A DNA stretch of 64,000 nucleotides from contig CAWAKJ010000003.1 in assembly GCA_963782595.1 (NCBI GenBank), positions 434,001-498,000 of the forward strand, in the 5' to 3' direction. The notes beneath the pieces are model-generated. The model had not been told where the DNA came from and ran no database searches. It saw only the letters and a list, made by a program, of their open reading frames with translations. This document shows, piece by piece, positions 9,042 through 16,448 of this stretch (position 1 is the stretch's first letter; each line of letters starts with the position of its first letter). Source of the stretch: JAMQPK01 sp963782595 (GTDB lineage Bacteria > Acidobacteriota > Vicinamibacteria > Vicinamibacterales > JAMQPK01). The position numbers and the translations under genes were made by a program.

Positions 9042-10652
9042 ATGCAGAAGGAAATGATCATCTCGGCCGGCGGGCACGAGACGATGGTCGCCATCCTCGA
9101 AGAAGATCTCGTAACAGAGGTGTTCGTCGAACGCGAGCGGCATCGAGGCGTGGTTGGAAACATTTACAAGGGCCGGGTCTCGAAAGTCCTGCCCGGCATG
9201 CAATGCGCGTTCATTGATATCGGTCTCGAGCGCGACGGGTTCCTCTACGTTTCCGACGTCGTCAACACGATCGAGGAGTTCGACCGGCTCGACTCTGGCG
9301 ACGAGGACGAGCACGAGGCCGGCGGCGGCAACGGCAAGAGCGGCGGCTTGCCCGCCGTAGCGCAGCGCGCGGAGGCGGGCGATCGCGGCAAGGGCCGCGA
9401 GCGGGGACCCCAGCCGAAAATCGAAGAGCTCATAAGGGAAGGCCAGGAGATTGTCGTTCAGGTCGCCAAGGAGCCCCTGGGCACCAAGGGCGCGCGCCTG
9501 ACGTCGCATGCTACACAGGCGGGCCGCTTTCTCGTCTTCATGCCGACGGTCGATCACATCGGTGTCTCCCGCAAGATCGACTCGCGTGACGAGCGCAACC
9601 GGCTGCGGGGCATCGTCAAGAAGTTCCGCGAGGAGCATGGCTTCGGCGGCGGCGTCATCATCCGGACCGCCGCCGGCGGCCGTCCCGAGGCCGACATCCT
9701 GAGCGACCTCGACTACTTCAACGACATCTGGAAAGAGACGCGCCACAAGTTCGAGACGTCGCGCGCGCCGGCCGTGATTTATCGCGAGCAGAGCCTCGTG
9801 GCCAAGCTACTGCGCGATCTGCTGACCGAAGAGTTTTCGGCCATCCGCATCGACAACCCGCACGAACACCGGCACGTCATGGATCTCATCGCGCGCATCA
9901 TGCCGAACCTGGCGCCGCGCGTAAAGCTCTACACGAAGGACTATCCCATCTTCGAGGAGTACGGCGTCCAGGCCGAGATCGACAAGGCGCTCAAGAGCAA
10001 AGTGTGGCTCAAGTCGGGCGGTTCGATCGTGATCAACCAGACCGAGGCGCTGGTCGCCATCGACGTCAACACCGGACGGTATGTCGGCAAGCGGACCGGC
10101 CGTCTGGAAGACACGATCGTGAAGACGAATCTGGAAGCGGTCAAGGAAATCGTGCGCCAGATCCGGCTGCGCGATCTCGGCGGCATCATCGTGCTCGACT
10201 TCATCGACATGGAGGAGCGGAAGAATCGCCAGAAGGTGTTCCAGGCCGTGGAGCTGGAGCTCAAGAAGGATCGGTCGCCCTCGAAGCTGCTCCAGGTATC
10301 GGACTTCGGCCTCGTCATCGTCACGCGCAAGCGCGTCAAGCAGAGCCTCGAACGCGTGCTCACCGAGCCGTGCCCGTACTGCTCGGGCACCGGTGTCATC
10401 AAGTCGAGCTCGACGATCTGCTACGAAATCCTGACAGAGGTGAAGAAGATTGGCGCCGATCTCAATGGCGGCGGCGTGGTGCTGCGGGTGAACCCGGAGA
10501 TCGCGCGCGCGCTCAAGGAAGAGGAGCGCGCTGTGATGGCCGATCTCAAGCTGGCGCTGGGCAAAGACGTGACGATCAGGCCGGACACGCACCTGCACCA
10601 CGAACAGTTCGATCTGATGGCGCTGAGCGATCGTTACAGCCGTATGCACTGA
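9042..10652 (+). CDS. rng: Ribonuclease G/E family endoribonuclease
   Basis: About 536 residues from the ATG at 9042, which has AAGGGA upstream; a GTG at 9015 is also in frame. It has an N-terminal S1 RNA-binding domain, then the RNase E/G catalytic core with the two metal-binding aspartate segments VAIDVNTGRYVGKR and GIIVLDFIDM. The CPYC zinc-link motif is followed by the small-domain tail. Length fits RNase G; the long unstructured degradosome arm of RNase E is absent. It matures rRNA and cuts mRNA. The S1 domain is split by a low-complexity stretch (about residues 85-125, DEDEHEAGGGNGK onwards). Part of that stretch is encoded by a GC-rich palindrome (9350-9380). Confidence 0.93.
   Translation: MQKEMIISAGGHETMVAILEEDLVTEVFVERERHRGVVGNIYKGRVSKVLPGMQCAFIDIGLERDGFLYVSDVVNTIEEFDRLDSGDEDEHEAGGGNGKSGGLPAVAQRAEAGDRGKGRERGPQPKIEELIREGQEIVVQVAKEPLGTKGARLTSHATQAGRFLVFMPTVDHIGVSRKIDSRDERNRLRGIVKKFREEHGFGGGVIIRTAAGGRPEADILSDLDYFNDIWKETRHKFETSRAPAVIYREQSLVAKLLRDLLTEEFSAIRIDNPHEHRHVMDLIARIMPNLAPRVKLYTKDYPIFEEYGVQAEIDKALKSKVWLKSGGSIVINQTEALVAIDVNTGRYVGKRTGRLEDTIVKTNLEAVKEIVRQIRLRDLGGIIVLDFIDMEERKNRQKVFQAVELELKKDRSPSKLLQVSDFGLVIVTRKRVKQSLERVLTEPCPYCSGTGVIKSSSTICYEILTEVKKIGADLNGGGVVLRVNPEIARALKEEERAVMADLKLALGKDVTIRPDTHLHHEQFDLMALSDRYSRMH
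9350..9380. repeat. In-frame GCCCGCC/GGCGGGC palindrome inside rng (family P)
   Basis: GCCCGCCGTAGC and GGAGGCGGGC form inverted arms around GCAGCGCGC. The element is read in frame as part of the linker LPAVAQRAEAG that interrupts the S1 domain of RNase G. A related copy lies inside the anti-sigma gene at 15143-15184. Confidence 0.55.
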
Positions 10653-10657
10653 TCTTC

Positions 10658-10726
10658 AACAGGAGATTAGGAGATGAGGAGTCTTCTCTTGAAGAAGGAA
10701 TTCTCCTGATCTCCTCGTCTCCTGTT
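10658..10726. repeat. 69-nt AACAGGAGATTAGGAG hairpin (family G)
   Basis: Left arm AACAGGAGATTAGGAGATG and right arm CTGATCTCCTCGTCTCCTGTT pair over about 24 bp, with an inner TCTTCTCTTGAAGAAG stem. It lies between the convergent rng and DUF5916 genes. A strikingly similar hairpin occurs at 62710-62780. Confidence 0.8.
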
Positions 10727-10737
10727 CGAATTTTGAA

Positions 10738-13203
10738 TCACAAACTCAGCCAGTAATTCAGCTTCACCACGAACACATGATTCCCCGGCGCGCCGAATGC
10801 GGTGCCCAGATCCCGCTGGGCCGAGAATATGCCCGCCCTCGATTCGTCCGACGTGGCCATGTTCCAGACGACGAACAGCGTGCTGCCGCGCAGGTATTCC
10901 CAGCGAAGGACCACGTTGCCGCGGAGGGACTTGCGGTTGAAGTCGGGATCGTCCTCGAGCGCGACCGGCGTGAACAGAAACGAACTGGGCTGCGCCAGCT
11001 TGCGGATGTCGTGGTAGTCGCCCACCGCCACGAAGGGCTGCAGGAACACCTCGAGCGTCATGTCGCGGGAGAACGCATACGTGCCACGCCCCGTGATGTT
11101 GACCACGTTGCGGCGCAGCCGGCCATACACGTGGTCGTCCTCGCCGTCGCTGTCGGCGTCGGTGTTCTCAATCCATTGTGCCGAGTCGTCTGCGCGCGTG
11201 TAGTTCAGGCTGACGTTTGCTTGCAGCCGGCCTGACGGCTGCAAGCGGACGTTCGTGCCGATGTTTCGCGCCCATCCTCGCGCCGCGTCGTGATTGCCGA
11301 AAACGAAGAATCCGAGTCCCCATCGCTTGCGAGAATCGGTACTGAGGTTGAAGTTGTAGAAGTCCCTGGCGGGTTTGACAATCGGCGGCCCGTCGCGGGT
11401 GTCGAGATCGTCGAGAAACTCGAAATTGTGGTCGCCGCCGTAGCTTACGTTCCAGTAGTTCCACAGCCGCATGCCGGCCCACCAGTTGATGTTCTCGAAA
11501 ATCGTCATCCCCTCGTTGGTCCACTGCTTGTTGGCGTAGAACACCACGTCGAAGTTTCTCGAGAATTTCCAGGGATCCGGCTCGCTCACACGCACCCCGC
11601 CGTACAACCAGTTCTTGTTCACGCGGCCGTTGAGGAATCCCAGATCGGTGTTGCGGAAATTCCGGCCGAAGTGATCGAAGTGACCATCGAAACCCAGATG
11701 TTTGCCCGAGTAGTTGAGATCGGTCAGGCCGCCGAAGCCGGTCTTCTGCACGCCGTCAATCGGGGCGTGGGTCATCACCCAGTGTCCGTTGAAGCTGTAG
11801 CGATTGTCGTTCCACCGGAAGTTGTAATCGCCGCCGCCTGTGAACGCGTCGAGATCCTTCTGACGCACGACGGCCGTGGCCAGCGCGCCGACGGTTGACC
11901 GGCCGTTCATGACGTCGCGCTGCACCCGTCCCACGCTGTACATCGAGGCGGGCTCGATCAGACGGCGGCTCTGGGACGTGTGCTCGTTGCCGTCCGGGTC
12001 TGTTGTCGTGGTCTTGACAATGCCGTACTCGCGGGCGGTCCAGGCGGCGAGCCCGCCGTAGGTCCAGCCGTTCGCTTTCCCGGTGAGCTTCGTTGCGCCG
12101 AGGATCGTGGTCTGGTCGGGCCGGCTGACGATCTCGTCATCATCGCCGAGTTCGACGCGCCCAGGCGTTCCCCCGATGCGGCGCGAGTGAAACATCGGCA
12201 TCCGGCCGTAGGGCAGGACGAACACCCGATTGTCTTCGAGAAAAAACGGACGCTTTTCCGGAAAGAACGTCTCGAACACCGAGAGGTTCAGCACAGCGGG
12301 ATCGAGCTCGACCTGCCCGAAGTCCGGGTTGATGGTTGCCGACAATGTGGTCGAGGTGCCGAGGCCGATCCGCATGTCGAGTCCGCCGTCGATGCCGCGA
12401 GATCGTCCGTCTTCGTGATGGTGTTCGCTTCGTACGAGGCTGAACGGCATCAGTTCGATTCGACGGGGCGGCGAGAGACGGTCGTTGAACACCAGATGGC
12501 CGAATCGCGAGACGAGCCCCTGCGTGCCGCGCGGTGCGCCATTCCAGAGATCCCATTCGCCGGTCTCCCGCACGTCGCGCCTGACCTGAAAGCCCCAGAC
12601 GCTTTGCTCGCCGTCCGTGACGGTAAATCGGATCTGCGAGAACGGAATGCGGAACTCTGCGTTCCAGCCTTCGCTGGTGACGCTCGTGGCGACTTCCCAG
12701 ACCGCCTCGTAGTCGCTGTCCTCGCGCGTGTCGTTGAAGAGCGAGGAATCGCTTTGCACGCCGGACGGATTGACCATGAACACATAGCCGGTGAGGTGAT
12801 CGTGGCGGGGGTCGAAACTGATGCTGAGCTTGTCGCTTGCCGGAATGCTTCCCCGGCGCCCGAGCCCTGCGCTGATGGTGGCTGCATCGCGCACGTAGCA
12901 ACGCGCGGCTACGTACAGAAACCGATCGTCATAGGCCACCTGCACGACTGTCCGCTCGCGCGGTGCGGCCATGTTGTCGGGCTCCTGCTGGTTAAAGTCG
13001 TCGATGGCCTGAGCGGCCGACCAGAACTCTTCATCGAATCGTCCGTCGAGGCGGGGAGATTCGCCGGCGACTCGATGTGCCCGGATCTGTTTGTTCGCTG
13101 CGGCGTCTTGACCGTATGCCGGGTAAGCGAGACAGAGCAGGAGAATTGGGAGATTGGCAGATTGGTAGATTGTCAGATTGAAGAGCTTTCTGAGGTTACC
13201 CAA
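10738..13203 (-). CDS. DUF5916/CBM9-like outer-membrane protein
   Basis: About 821 residues. After the signal peptide comes a carbohydrate-binding family 9-like domain (from LDGRFDEEFWSAAQAIDDF to VWGFQVRRDVRETGEWDLWN). The long C-terminal region is rich in alternating aromatic and polar strands ending KLNYWLSL, as in outer-membrane barrels of the DUF5916 family. Function is unproven; binding or hydrolysis of extracellular polymers is the usual guess. There is no ATG or GTG start before the mature part. I chose TTG at 13203 because GGAG lies 6 nt upstream and a normal signal peptide follows; TTG at 13272 is the other option. The signal peptide core overlaps a repeat (13141-13182). It is the last gene of the sigma/anti-sigma operon. 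Confidence 0.75.
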   Translation of the reverse strand: MGNLRKLFNLTIYQSANLPILLLCLAYPAYGQDAAANKQIRAHRVAGESPRLDGRFDEEFWSAAQAIDDFNQQEPDNMAAPRERTVVQVAYDDRFLYVAARCYVRDAATISAGLGRRGSIPASDKLSISFDPRHDHLTGYVFMVNPSGVQSDSSLFNDTREDSDYEAVWEVATSVTSEGWNAEFRIPFSQIRFTVTDGEQSVWGFQVRRDVRETGEWDLWNGAPRGTQGLVSRFGHLVFNDRLSPPRRIELMPFSLVRSEHHHEDGRSRGIDGGLDMRIGLGTSTTLSATINPDFGQVELDPAVLNLSVFETFFPEKRPFFLEDNRVFVLPYGRMPMFHSRRIGGTPGRVELGDDDEIVSRPDQTTILGATKLTGKANGWTYGGLAAWTAREYGIVKTTTTDPDGNEHTSQSRRLIEPASMYSVGRVQRDVMNGRSTVGALATAVVRQKDLDAFTGGGDYNFRWNDNRYSFNGHWVMTHAPIDGVQKTGFGGLTDLNYSGKHLGFDGHFDHFGRNFRNTDLGFLNGRVNKNWLYGGVRVSEPDPWKFSRNFDVVFYANKQWTNEGMTIFENINWWAGMRLWNYWNVSYGGDHNFEFLDDLDTRDGPPIVKPARDFYNFNLSTDSRKRWGLGFFVFGNHDAARGWARNIGTNVRLQPSGRLQANVSLNYTRADDSAQWIENTDADSDGEDDHVYGRLRRNVVNITGRGTYAFSRDMTLEVFLQPFVAVGDYHDIRKLAQPSSFLFTPVALEDDPDFNRKSLRGNVVLRWEYLRGSTLFVVWNMATSDESRAGIFSAQRDLGTAFGAPGNHVFVVKLNYWLSL

Positions 13204-13274
13204 CGAGTTCTCCAATCGACAGCCGTGGTCAGCGTCTTTGAATTTTAGTCTACCAATCTGCCAATCTACCAATG
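13141..13274. repeat. GATTGGCA word repeat with inverted arms (family E)
   Basis: At 13141-13182 the words GATTGGCA, GATTGGTA and GATTGTCA follow each other. Inverted copies (TACCAATCTGCCAATCTACC) sit at 13251-13270, about 70 nt away. The first arm is read on the minus strand as part of the DUF5916 signal peptide (TIYQSANLPI). The second arm covers the gap to the DUF4097 gene. Weaker copies are at 15965-15997 and 45115-45161. Confidence 0.75.
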
Positions 13275-13279
13275 TTGCG

Positions 13280-14701
13280 TCACTGCGCTACCCTTCGCGT
13301 GACGGTCAAGTCCCCTCCGAACGTCTGCAGCCGTAAACTCGAACTGCCGTCGCCGTAGGTACCGCGCACCGATCGAGGGCCGCGGTCGTTGTCGCGAATC
13401 GGTCCTTCGCTGCGAATGGGAAAATCGATGCGGATGCGACCGCTGAAGGTATGGGCCTCGAGCTCGAAACCCGGCTGTTCTGTCAGGGAGAGATTGACGT
13501 CGCCCGAGTGCGATTCGATTTCGTAGCGGCCGCCTTTGGTCAGGCTGGTCTGCAGGTCGAGGTCTCCGTCCAGCGTCCGGATGTGTGCGCGATCGCCAGA
13601 CCATCCCGTAATCCGCACGTCGCCGTTGACGGTGTCCACGTCAATCGCACGTGCGGCCAGCCCCTGCACCTGTAGATCGCCGTTGACGGTCGAGAGCGAC
13701 ACCTGCATATCCGATCCGGTGTTCACGAGTGTGACATCGCCCGATACCGACTTGACGGCGGCGACACGCGCGGTGCCTTCGAGGTGGAGATTCCCGTTCA
13801 CGCTCTGCACGCGGACCTCTCCTTTCACGTTGGTCACCCGCACGTCTCCCGAGATTGTGCGGAGATCGACCGTCGTGTCCGCCGGTACCTTCACGTTGAA
13901 TTCGACGTCGATGCCTCGCGCGTCTCGACGCACACCATGCTCCACACGCACTTCGACCCGGTTGGCGGTTGCGTAGGTCTCGACGGTGGCATCGCCCAGG
14001 CGGGTCTTGGCCTGTTCGGGATTGGGTCCCCAGGCACGTTTCAAGGCTTCGACCTCGATACGCTCGTTCGTGCCAGGCACGACCTGAATGTTGCCCGAGA
14101 TGTTCGAGAGCATCAGCGTGGCGGCTCGACCGACGGGGAAGGCGCGCGAGAACGGTTCGGTCGACTCCACCCAGCCCTCGGGGACTCGTCGACGCTGGGC
14201 CACCCGCGGCTTCTGCCTCGGATCTTTCGGCGGGACAGGTGGAACCGGAGGCACGGGAAACTGCATGCTGAGCTCGGCCATCTGCCGTTCGAGCTGAAAC
14301 TTCGCCTCTCTCTCGATGTTGCCGAACACCTTCATCTGTTCCTTGAGCGTCTTTGTCTGCTCTTTGAGATCGCGCTCGAGCTCTTTGAAGTCGACGTCAA
14401 GATCGACGTCAACATCGACGTCGAAATCGAAATCGAAATCGAGATCGAAGTCGACATCGACGTCGTTGGGAGCGCTAGCGACCTTTGGTGCGCTAGGTGC
14501 GCTAGGTGCGCTAGGTGCGACAGGTGCGTTAGGTGCGGGTGGTGCGACGGGTGCGACAGGTGCGGGCGGTGCGGCTTGCCGCGCCCATCTGTCCGACGAA
14601 CTGCGAAGGGCGACGGTGGAATTGTCTTGCCGGGTCTGCGCGACGGCGGGGGCCTGTATGAGCACGCCAGCCAGAATCAGTGTCGGGACGCAGTTGATCA
14701 T
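13280..14701 (-). CDS. DUF4097 beta-repeat surface protein with Asp-rich tract
   Basis: A 473-residue secreted protein. It has a signal peptide (about 1-21, ending AVAQ), then an Ala-Pro-rich segment (about 45-75) and a striking tract of 13 Asp-hydrophobic pairs (14387-14464). A charged coiled-coil-like helix (KELERDLKEQTKTLKEQMK) and a proline-rich linker follow. The C-terminal half consists of short beta repeats of the type TISGDVRV, SVNGNLHL, TVNGDVRI and SHSGDVNL, the hallmark of DUF4097 (adhesin-like beta-solenoid). It follows the anti-sigma gene by 14 nt, so it is a likely target of that sigma factor. The role at the cell envelope is inferred. Confidence 0.85.
   Translation of the reverse strand: MINCVPTLILAGVLIQAPAVAQTRQDNSTVALRSSSDRWARQAAPPAPVAPVAPPAPNAPVAPSAPSAPSAPKVASAPNDVDVDFDLDFDFDFDVDVDVDLDVDFKELERDLKEQTKTLKEQMKVFGNIEREAKFQLERQMAELSMQFPVPPVPPVPPKDPRQKPRVAQRRRVPEGWVESTEPFSRAFPVGRAATLMLSNISGNIQVVPGTNERIEVEALKRAWGPNPEQAKTRLGDATVETYATANRVEVRVEHGVRRDARGIDVEFNVKVPADTTVDLRTISGDVRVTNVKGEVRVQSVNGNLHLEGTARVAAVKSVSGDVTLVNTGSDMQVSLSTVNGDLQVQGLAARAIDVDTVNGDVRITGWSGDRAHIRTLDGDLDLQTSLTKGGRYEIESHSGDVNLSLTEQPGFELEAHTFSGRIRIDFPIRSEGPIRDNDRGPRSVRGTYGDGSSSLRLQTFGGDLTVTRRVAQ
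14387..14464 (-). repeat. Coding repeat: 13 Asp-hydrophobic dipeptides
   Basis: Thirteen GAY-NTY type codon pairs encode alternating Asp with Val, Phe or Leu. A strand of this kind would have one fully acidic and one hydrophobic face. The hexanucleotide periodicity (GATTTC, GACGTC) points to expansion by slippage. Confidence 0.85.
14487..14574. repeat. GGTGCG word repeat inside the DUF4097 gene (family J)
   Basis: About ten GGTGCG words separated by 3-6 nt such as CTA or ACA, read on the minus strand as an Ala-Pro-rich linker (APSAPSAPSAP). The same word family recurs in an unrelated gene at 60026-60083. Confidence 0.7.
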
Positions 14702-14715
14702 ATCGGCGATTCCTC

Positions 14716-15399
14716 TCAGGACCTTGCGTTCATGAGCGAAACGGTTTCCTGCAGCAGCGCGACCTTCATGCGGAGCGCCTCGAGCAGGCTGGTTTGTGCG
14801 ATGAAGGAGCGCGGGTCGGCCTTGATCGCGGCGCGGCTGTCGGCGATGGCGCGGTCGATCGACTGCAGGCTCTGCGCAATCTCAGCCGCGACCGCCGGGT
14901 CGAGCGCACTGTCTTTCTGGACGGTCAGCTGCTCGAGCGAGGCGATGGCGTTCAGGTAATGCTGCTCGGCCAGCTGCAGTTCCGACGTGGCGCGAGCAAG
15001 CTCGGCCACCGATTCGCTGCCCATGCCGGGCGGCCGGGTCGAGAAGCCGAACCACGCGGCGGCGCCGAGCATCGTCAGGAGTCCAGCGGCGGCTGCCAGC
15101 TGCACCCATGACGATCCTGGCCAAACCGGCGAAGCCGCTAACGCGGGCCTGCCGCGCCGTAGCGGCAACGCCGCGGAGGCGGGCGTCTCAATCTTCGCCG
15201 CAATGGCATTCCACACGTCCGGCGAAGGGGTTAGCCGGTCCAGTGTGGCCGCCGCCGCGCGGATCTCCTTCAAATCGCTCAGCAGTTCGCGGCAGTTGGC
15301 GCATCCACGCAGGTGGATGTCGAGCTCTGCCTGATGTGCGGGGTCGAGCGTGCCGTCGACCGCGTCGCCGAGCCATTCACTGTATCGTTCGCAATTCAT
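14716..15399 (-). CDS. Anti-sigma factor with zinc-finger domain and one TM helix
   Basis: A 227-residue protein. The N-terminal zf-HC2/ZAS domain has the HLRGCANC (H-x3-C-x2-C) zinc motif at about residues 29-36. An Ala-Pro linker follows, then one transmembrane helix (about 100-120, LAAAAGLLTMLGAAAWFGF) and a helical extracytoplasmic part. It should hold the adjacent ECF sigma factor inactive at the membrane. It overlaps the sigma gene by 4 nt (ATGA). The linker before the TM helix (LPLRRGRPALAAS) is encoded by a GC-rich repeat at 15143-15184. Confidence 0.9.
   Translation of the reverse strand: MNCERYSEWLGDAVDGTLDPAHQAELDIHLRGCANCRELLSDLKEIRAAAATLDRLTPSPDVWNAIAAKIETPASAALPLRRGRPALAASPVWPGSSWVQLAAAAGLLTMLGAAAWFGFSTRPPGMGSESVAELARATSELQLAEQHYLNAIASLEQLTVQKDSALDPAVAAEIAQSLQSIDRAIADSRAAIKADPRSFIAQTSLLEALRMKVALLQETVSLMNARS
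15143..15184. repeat. In-frame CGCCGTAGC/GGAGGCGGGC repeat inside the anti-sigma gene (family P)
   Basis: GCGGGCCTGCCGCGCCGTAGC and GCCGCGGAGGCGGGCG share the words CGCCGTAGC and GGAGGCGGGC with the rng insert at 9350-9380. The copy is read in the opposite orientation and encodes the membrane-proximal linker of the anti-sigma factor. Confidence 0.5.
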
Positions 15400-15899
15400 A
15401 CAGATGCCGTCAGAAGCGCCCGCAGCCGAAGGCGGGCTTTGTGGACCTGCGATTTCGAGGTGCCCTCGCTGATGCCGAGAATCGACGCGATCTCCTGGTG
15501 CTGAAATCCCTCGACGTCGTGGAGCAGAAACGCCGCCCGCGCTCCTTCGGGCAATCGCGCAATCGCGCGTTCGAGGTCGAGCCGTTTGATACCGCTCTCG
15601 TTCACCACTCGTGGTCCCACCATCACCTGTTCATCCAGCGGTGTCGTGGCCGCGCTCGTCCGGGTCTGGCGGCTTTTCAGGTGATCGAGACACCTGTTCA
15701 TCGCCAGGCGATAAAGCCAGGTCCCCACCGAGGAGTCGCCGCGAAAATCGGGAAGCTTTCGATAAGCCTGCAGAAAGATCTCCTGAAGCAGATCTTCGGC
15801 ATCGGCCCGGGTTCCACACATCCGCCACGCGAGGTTGAACAGCCGCGTCGAATGTTCCTGATAGAGCTCCTCGAAAGCTGGGACATCAGCTCTGGACAC
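15396..15899 (-). CDS. RNA polymerase ECF-type sigma factor
   Basis: A 167-residue sigma-70 family ECF factor. Region 2 covers about residues 8-75 (DAEDLLQEIFLQAYRKL, then TWLYRLAMNRCLDHLK). Region 4 covers about 110-160 (LPEGARAAFLLHDVEGFQHQ and the helix-turn-helix IASILGISEGTSKSQVHKAR). It starts with GTG at 15899 and overlaps the anti-sigma gene by 4 nt. The operon continues into DUF4097 and DUF5916 genes, suggesting control of envelope or surface proteins. No promoter consensus can be assigned by eye. Confidence 0.95.
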   Translation of the reverse strand: MSRADVPAFEELYQEHSTRLFNLAWRMCGTRADAEDLLQEIFLQAYRKLPDFRGDSSVGTWLYRLAMNRCLDHLKSRQTRTSAATTPLDEQVMVGPRVVNESGIKRLDLERAIARLPEGARAAFLLHDVEGFQHQEIASILGISEGTSKSQVHKARLRLRALLTASV

Positions 15900-15997
15900 T
15901 CGGCAAGATTAGACGACTCGGTGCCTCCCGGGGTTGCCCTGGTCGGCGCTCTGGGGTCGCAGTGTTGGCAGATTGGAAGGTTCGAAGATTGTTAGAT

Positions 15998-16321
15998 TTA
16001 CGGGTTCTTCCGTCCTTTCCAACGCAGTTCTGCGAAGCTTCGGACACGCCCGCCCGATACCACCACCCCTTCCTGCAGCAGGAGAGCGCGCTTGGCGTAG
16101 AGGTCGCGGCCGTAGCCGCCGAGCTTTCCCCCGGCGGCAATGACGCGATGGCAGGGCACCGATGAGTCGCGGGTCTCCCGCATGATGTTTCCCACCGCAC
16201 GATGGGCCAATGGCCGGCCGGCGGCGGCTGCGACGTCGCCGTAGGTAGCGACGCGGCCGTGCGGGATGCGGCGGACGACGTGACGGACTCGCGCCGCGAA
16301 ATCAGTGGCACTTCGCATCAT
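15998..16321 (-). CDS. MGMT-family (Ogt/ATL-like) DNA alkylation protein
   Basis: A 107-residue protein consisting only of the DNA-binding/active-site domain of O6-alkylguanine-DNA alkyltransferases. It includes the helix-turn-helix RVATYGDVAAAAGRPLAHRA and the active-site segment SVPCHRVIAAGG. The PCHRV cysteine is present, unlike ATL proteins in which it is Trp or another residue. The protein may therefore transfer alkyl groups, despite lacking the N-terminal domain of Ada or Ogt. The end of the helix LGGYGRDLYAKRALLLQEGV fits the family. The start has two tandem ATGs. Confidence 0.85.
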   Translation of the reverse strand: MMRSATDFAARVRHVVRRIPHGRVATYGDVAAAAGRPLAHRAVGNIMRETRDSSVPCHRVIAAGGKLGGYGRDLYAKRALLLQEGVVVSGGRVRSFAELRWKGRKNP

Positions 16322-16376
16322 TGGGAGATTAGTCGCTCACCTGTGGGACCGGCAATCCCGGAAGTGGACGTGCTCC

Positions 16377-16417
16377 AGGCTTCGGGCTTCAGGCTTCAGC
16401 CTGCGGGCTTCGGGCTA
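16377..16417. repeat. GGCTTCAGGCTTC word repeat (family L)
   Basis: GGCTTC words in tandem (GGCTTCGGGCTTCAGGCTTC, then GCGGGCTTCGGGCT) just upstream of the ADOP permease. A complementary copy (GCCCGAAGCCCGAAGCC) lies at 54884-54901 upstream of folE. Confidence 0.6.
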
Positions 16418-16448
16418 CCGGCACGCGGCTTGCTCCGCCACCTTGCCA

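Noticed and set aside
11980..13248. 422-codon plus-strand frame opposite the DUF5916 gene
   Set aside because: Antisense shadow with no recognisable domain; the minus-strand frame has clear family motifs and a signal peptide.
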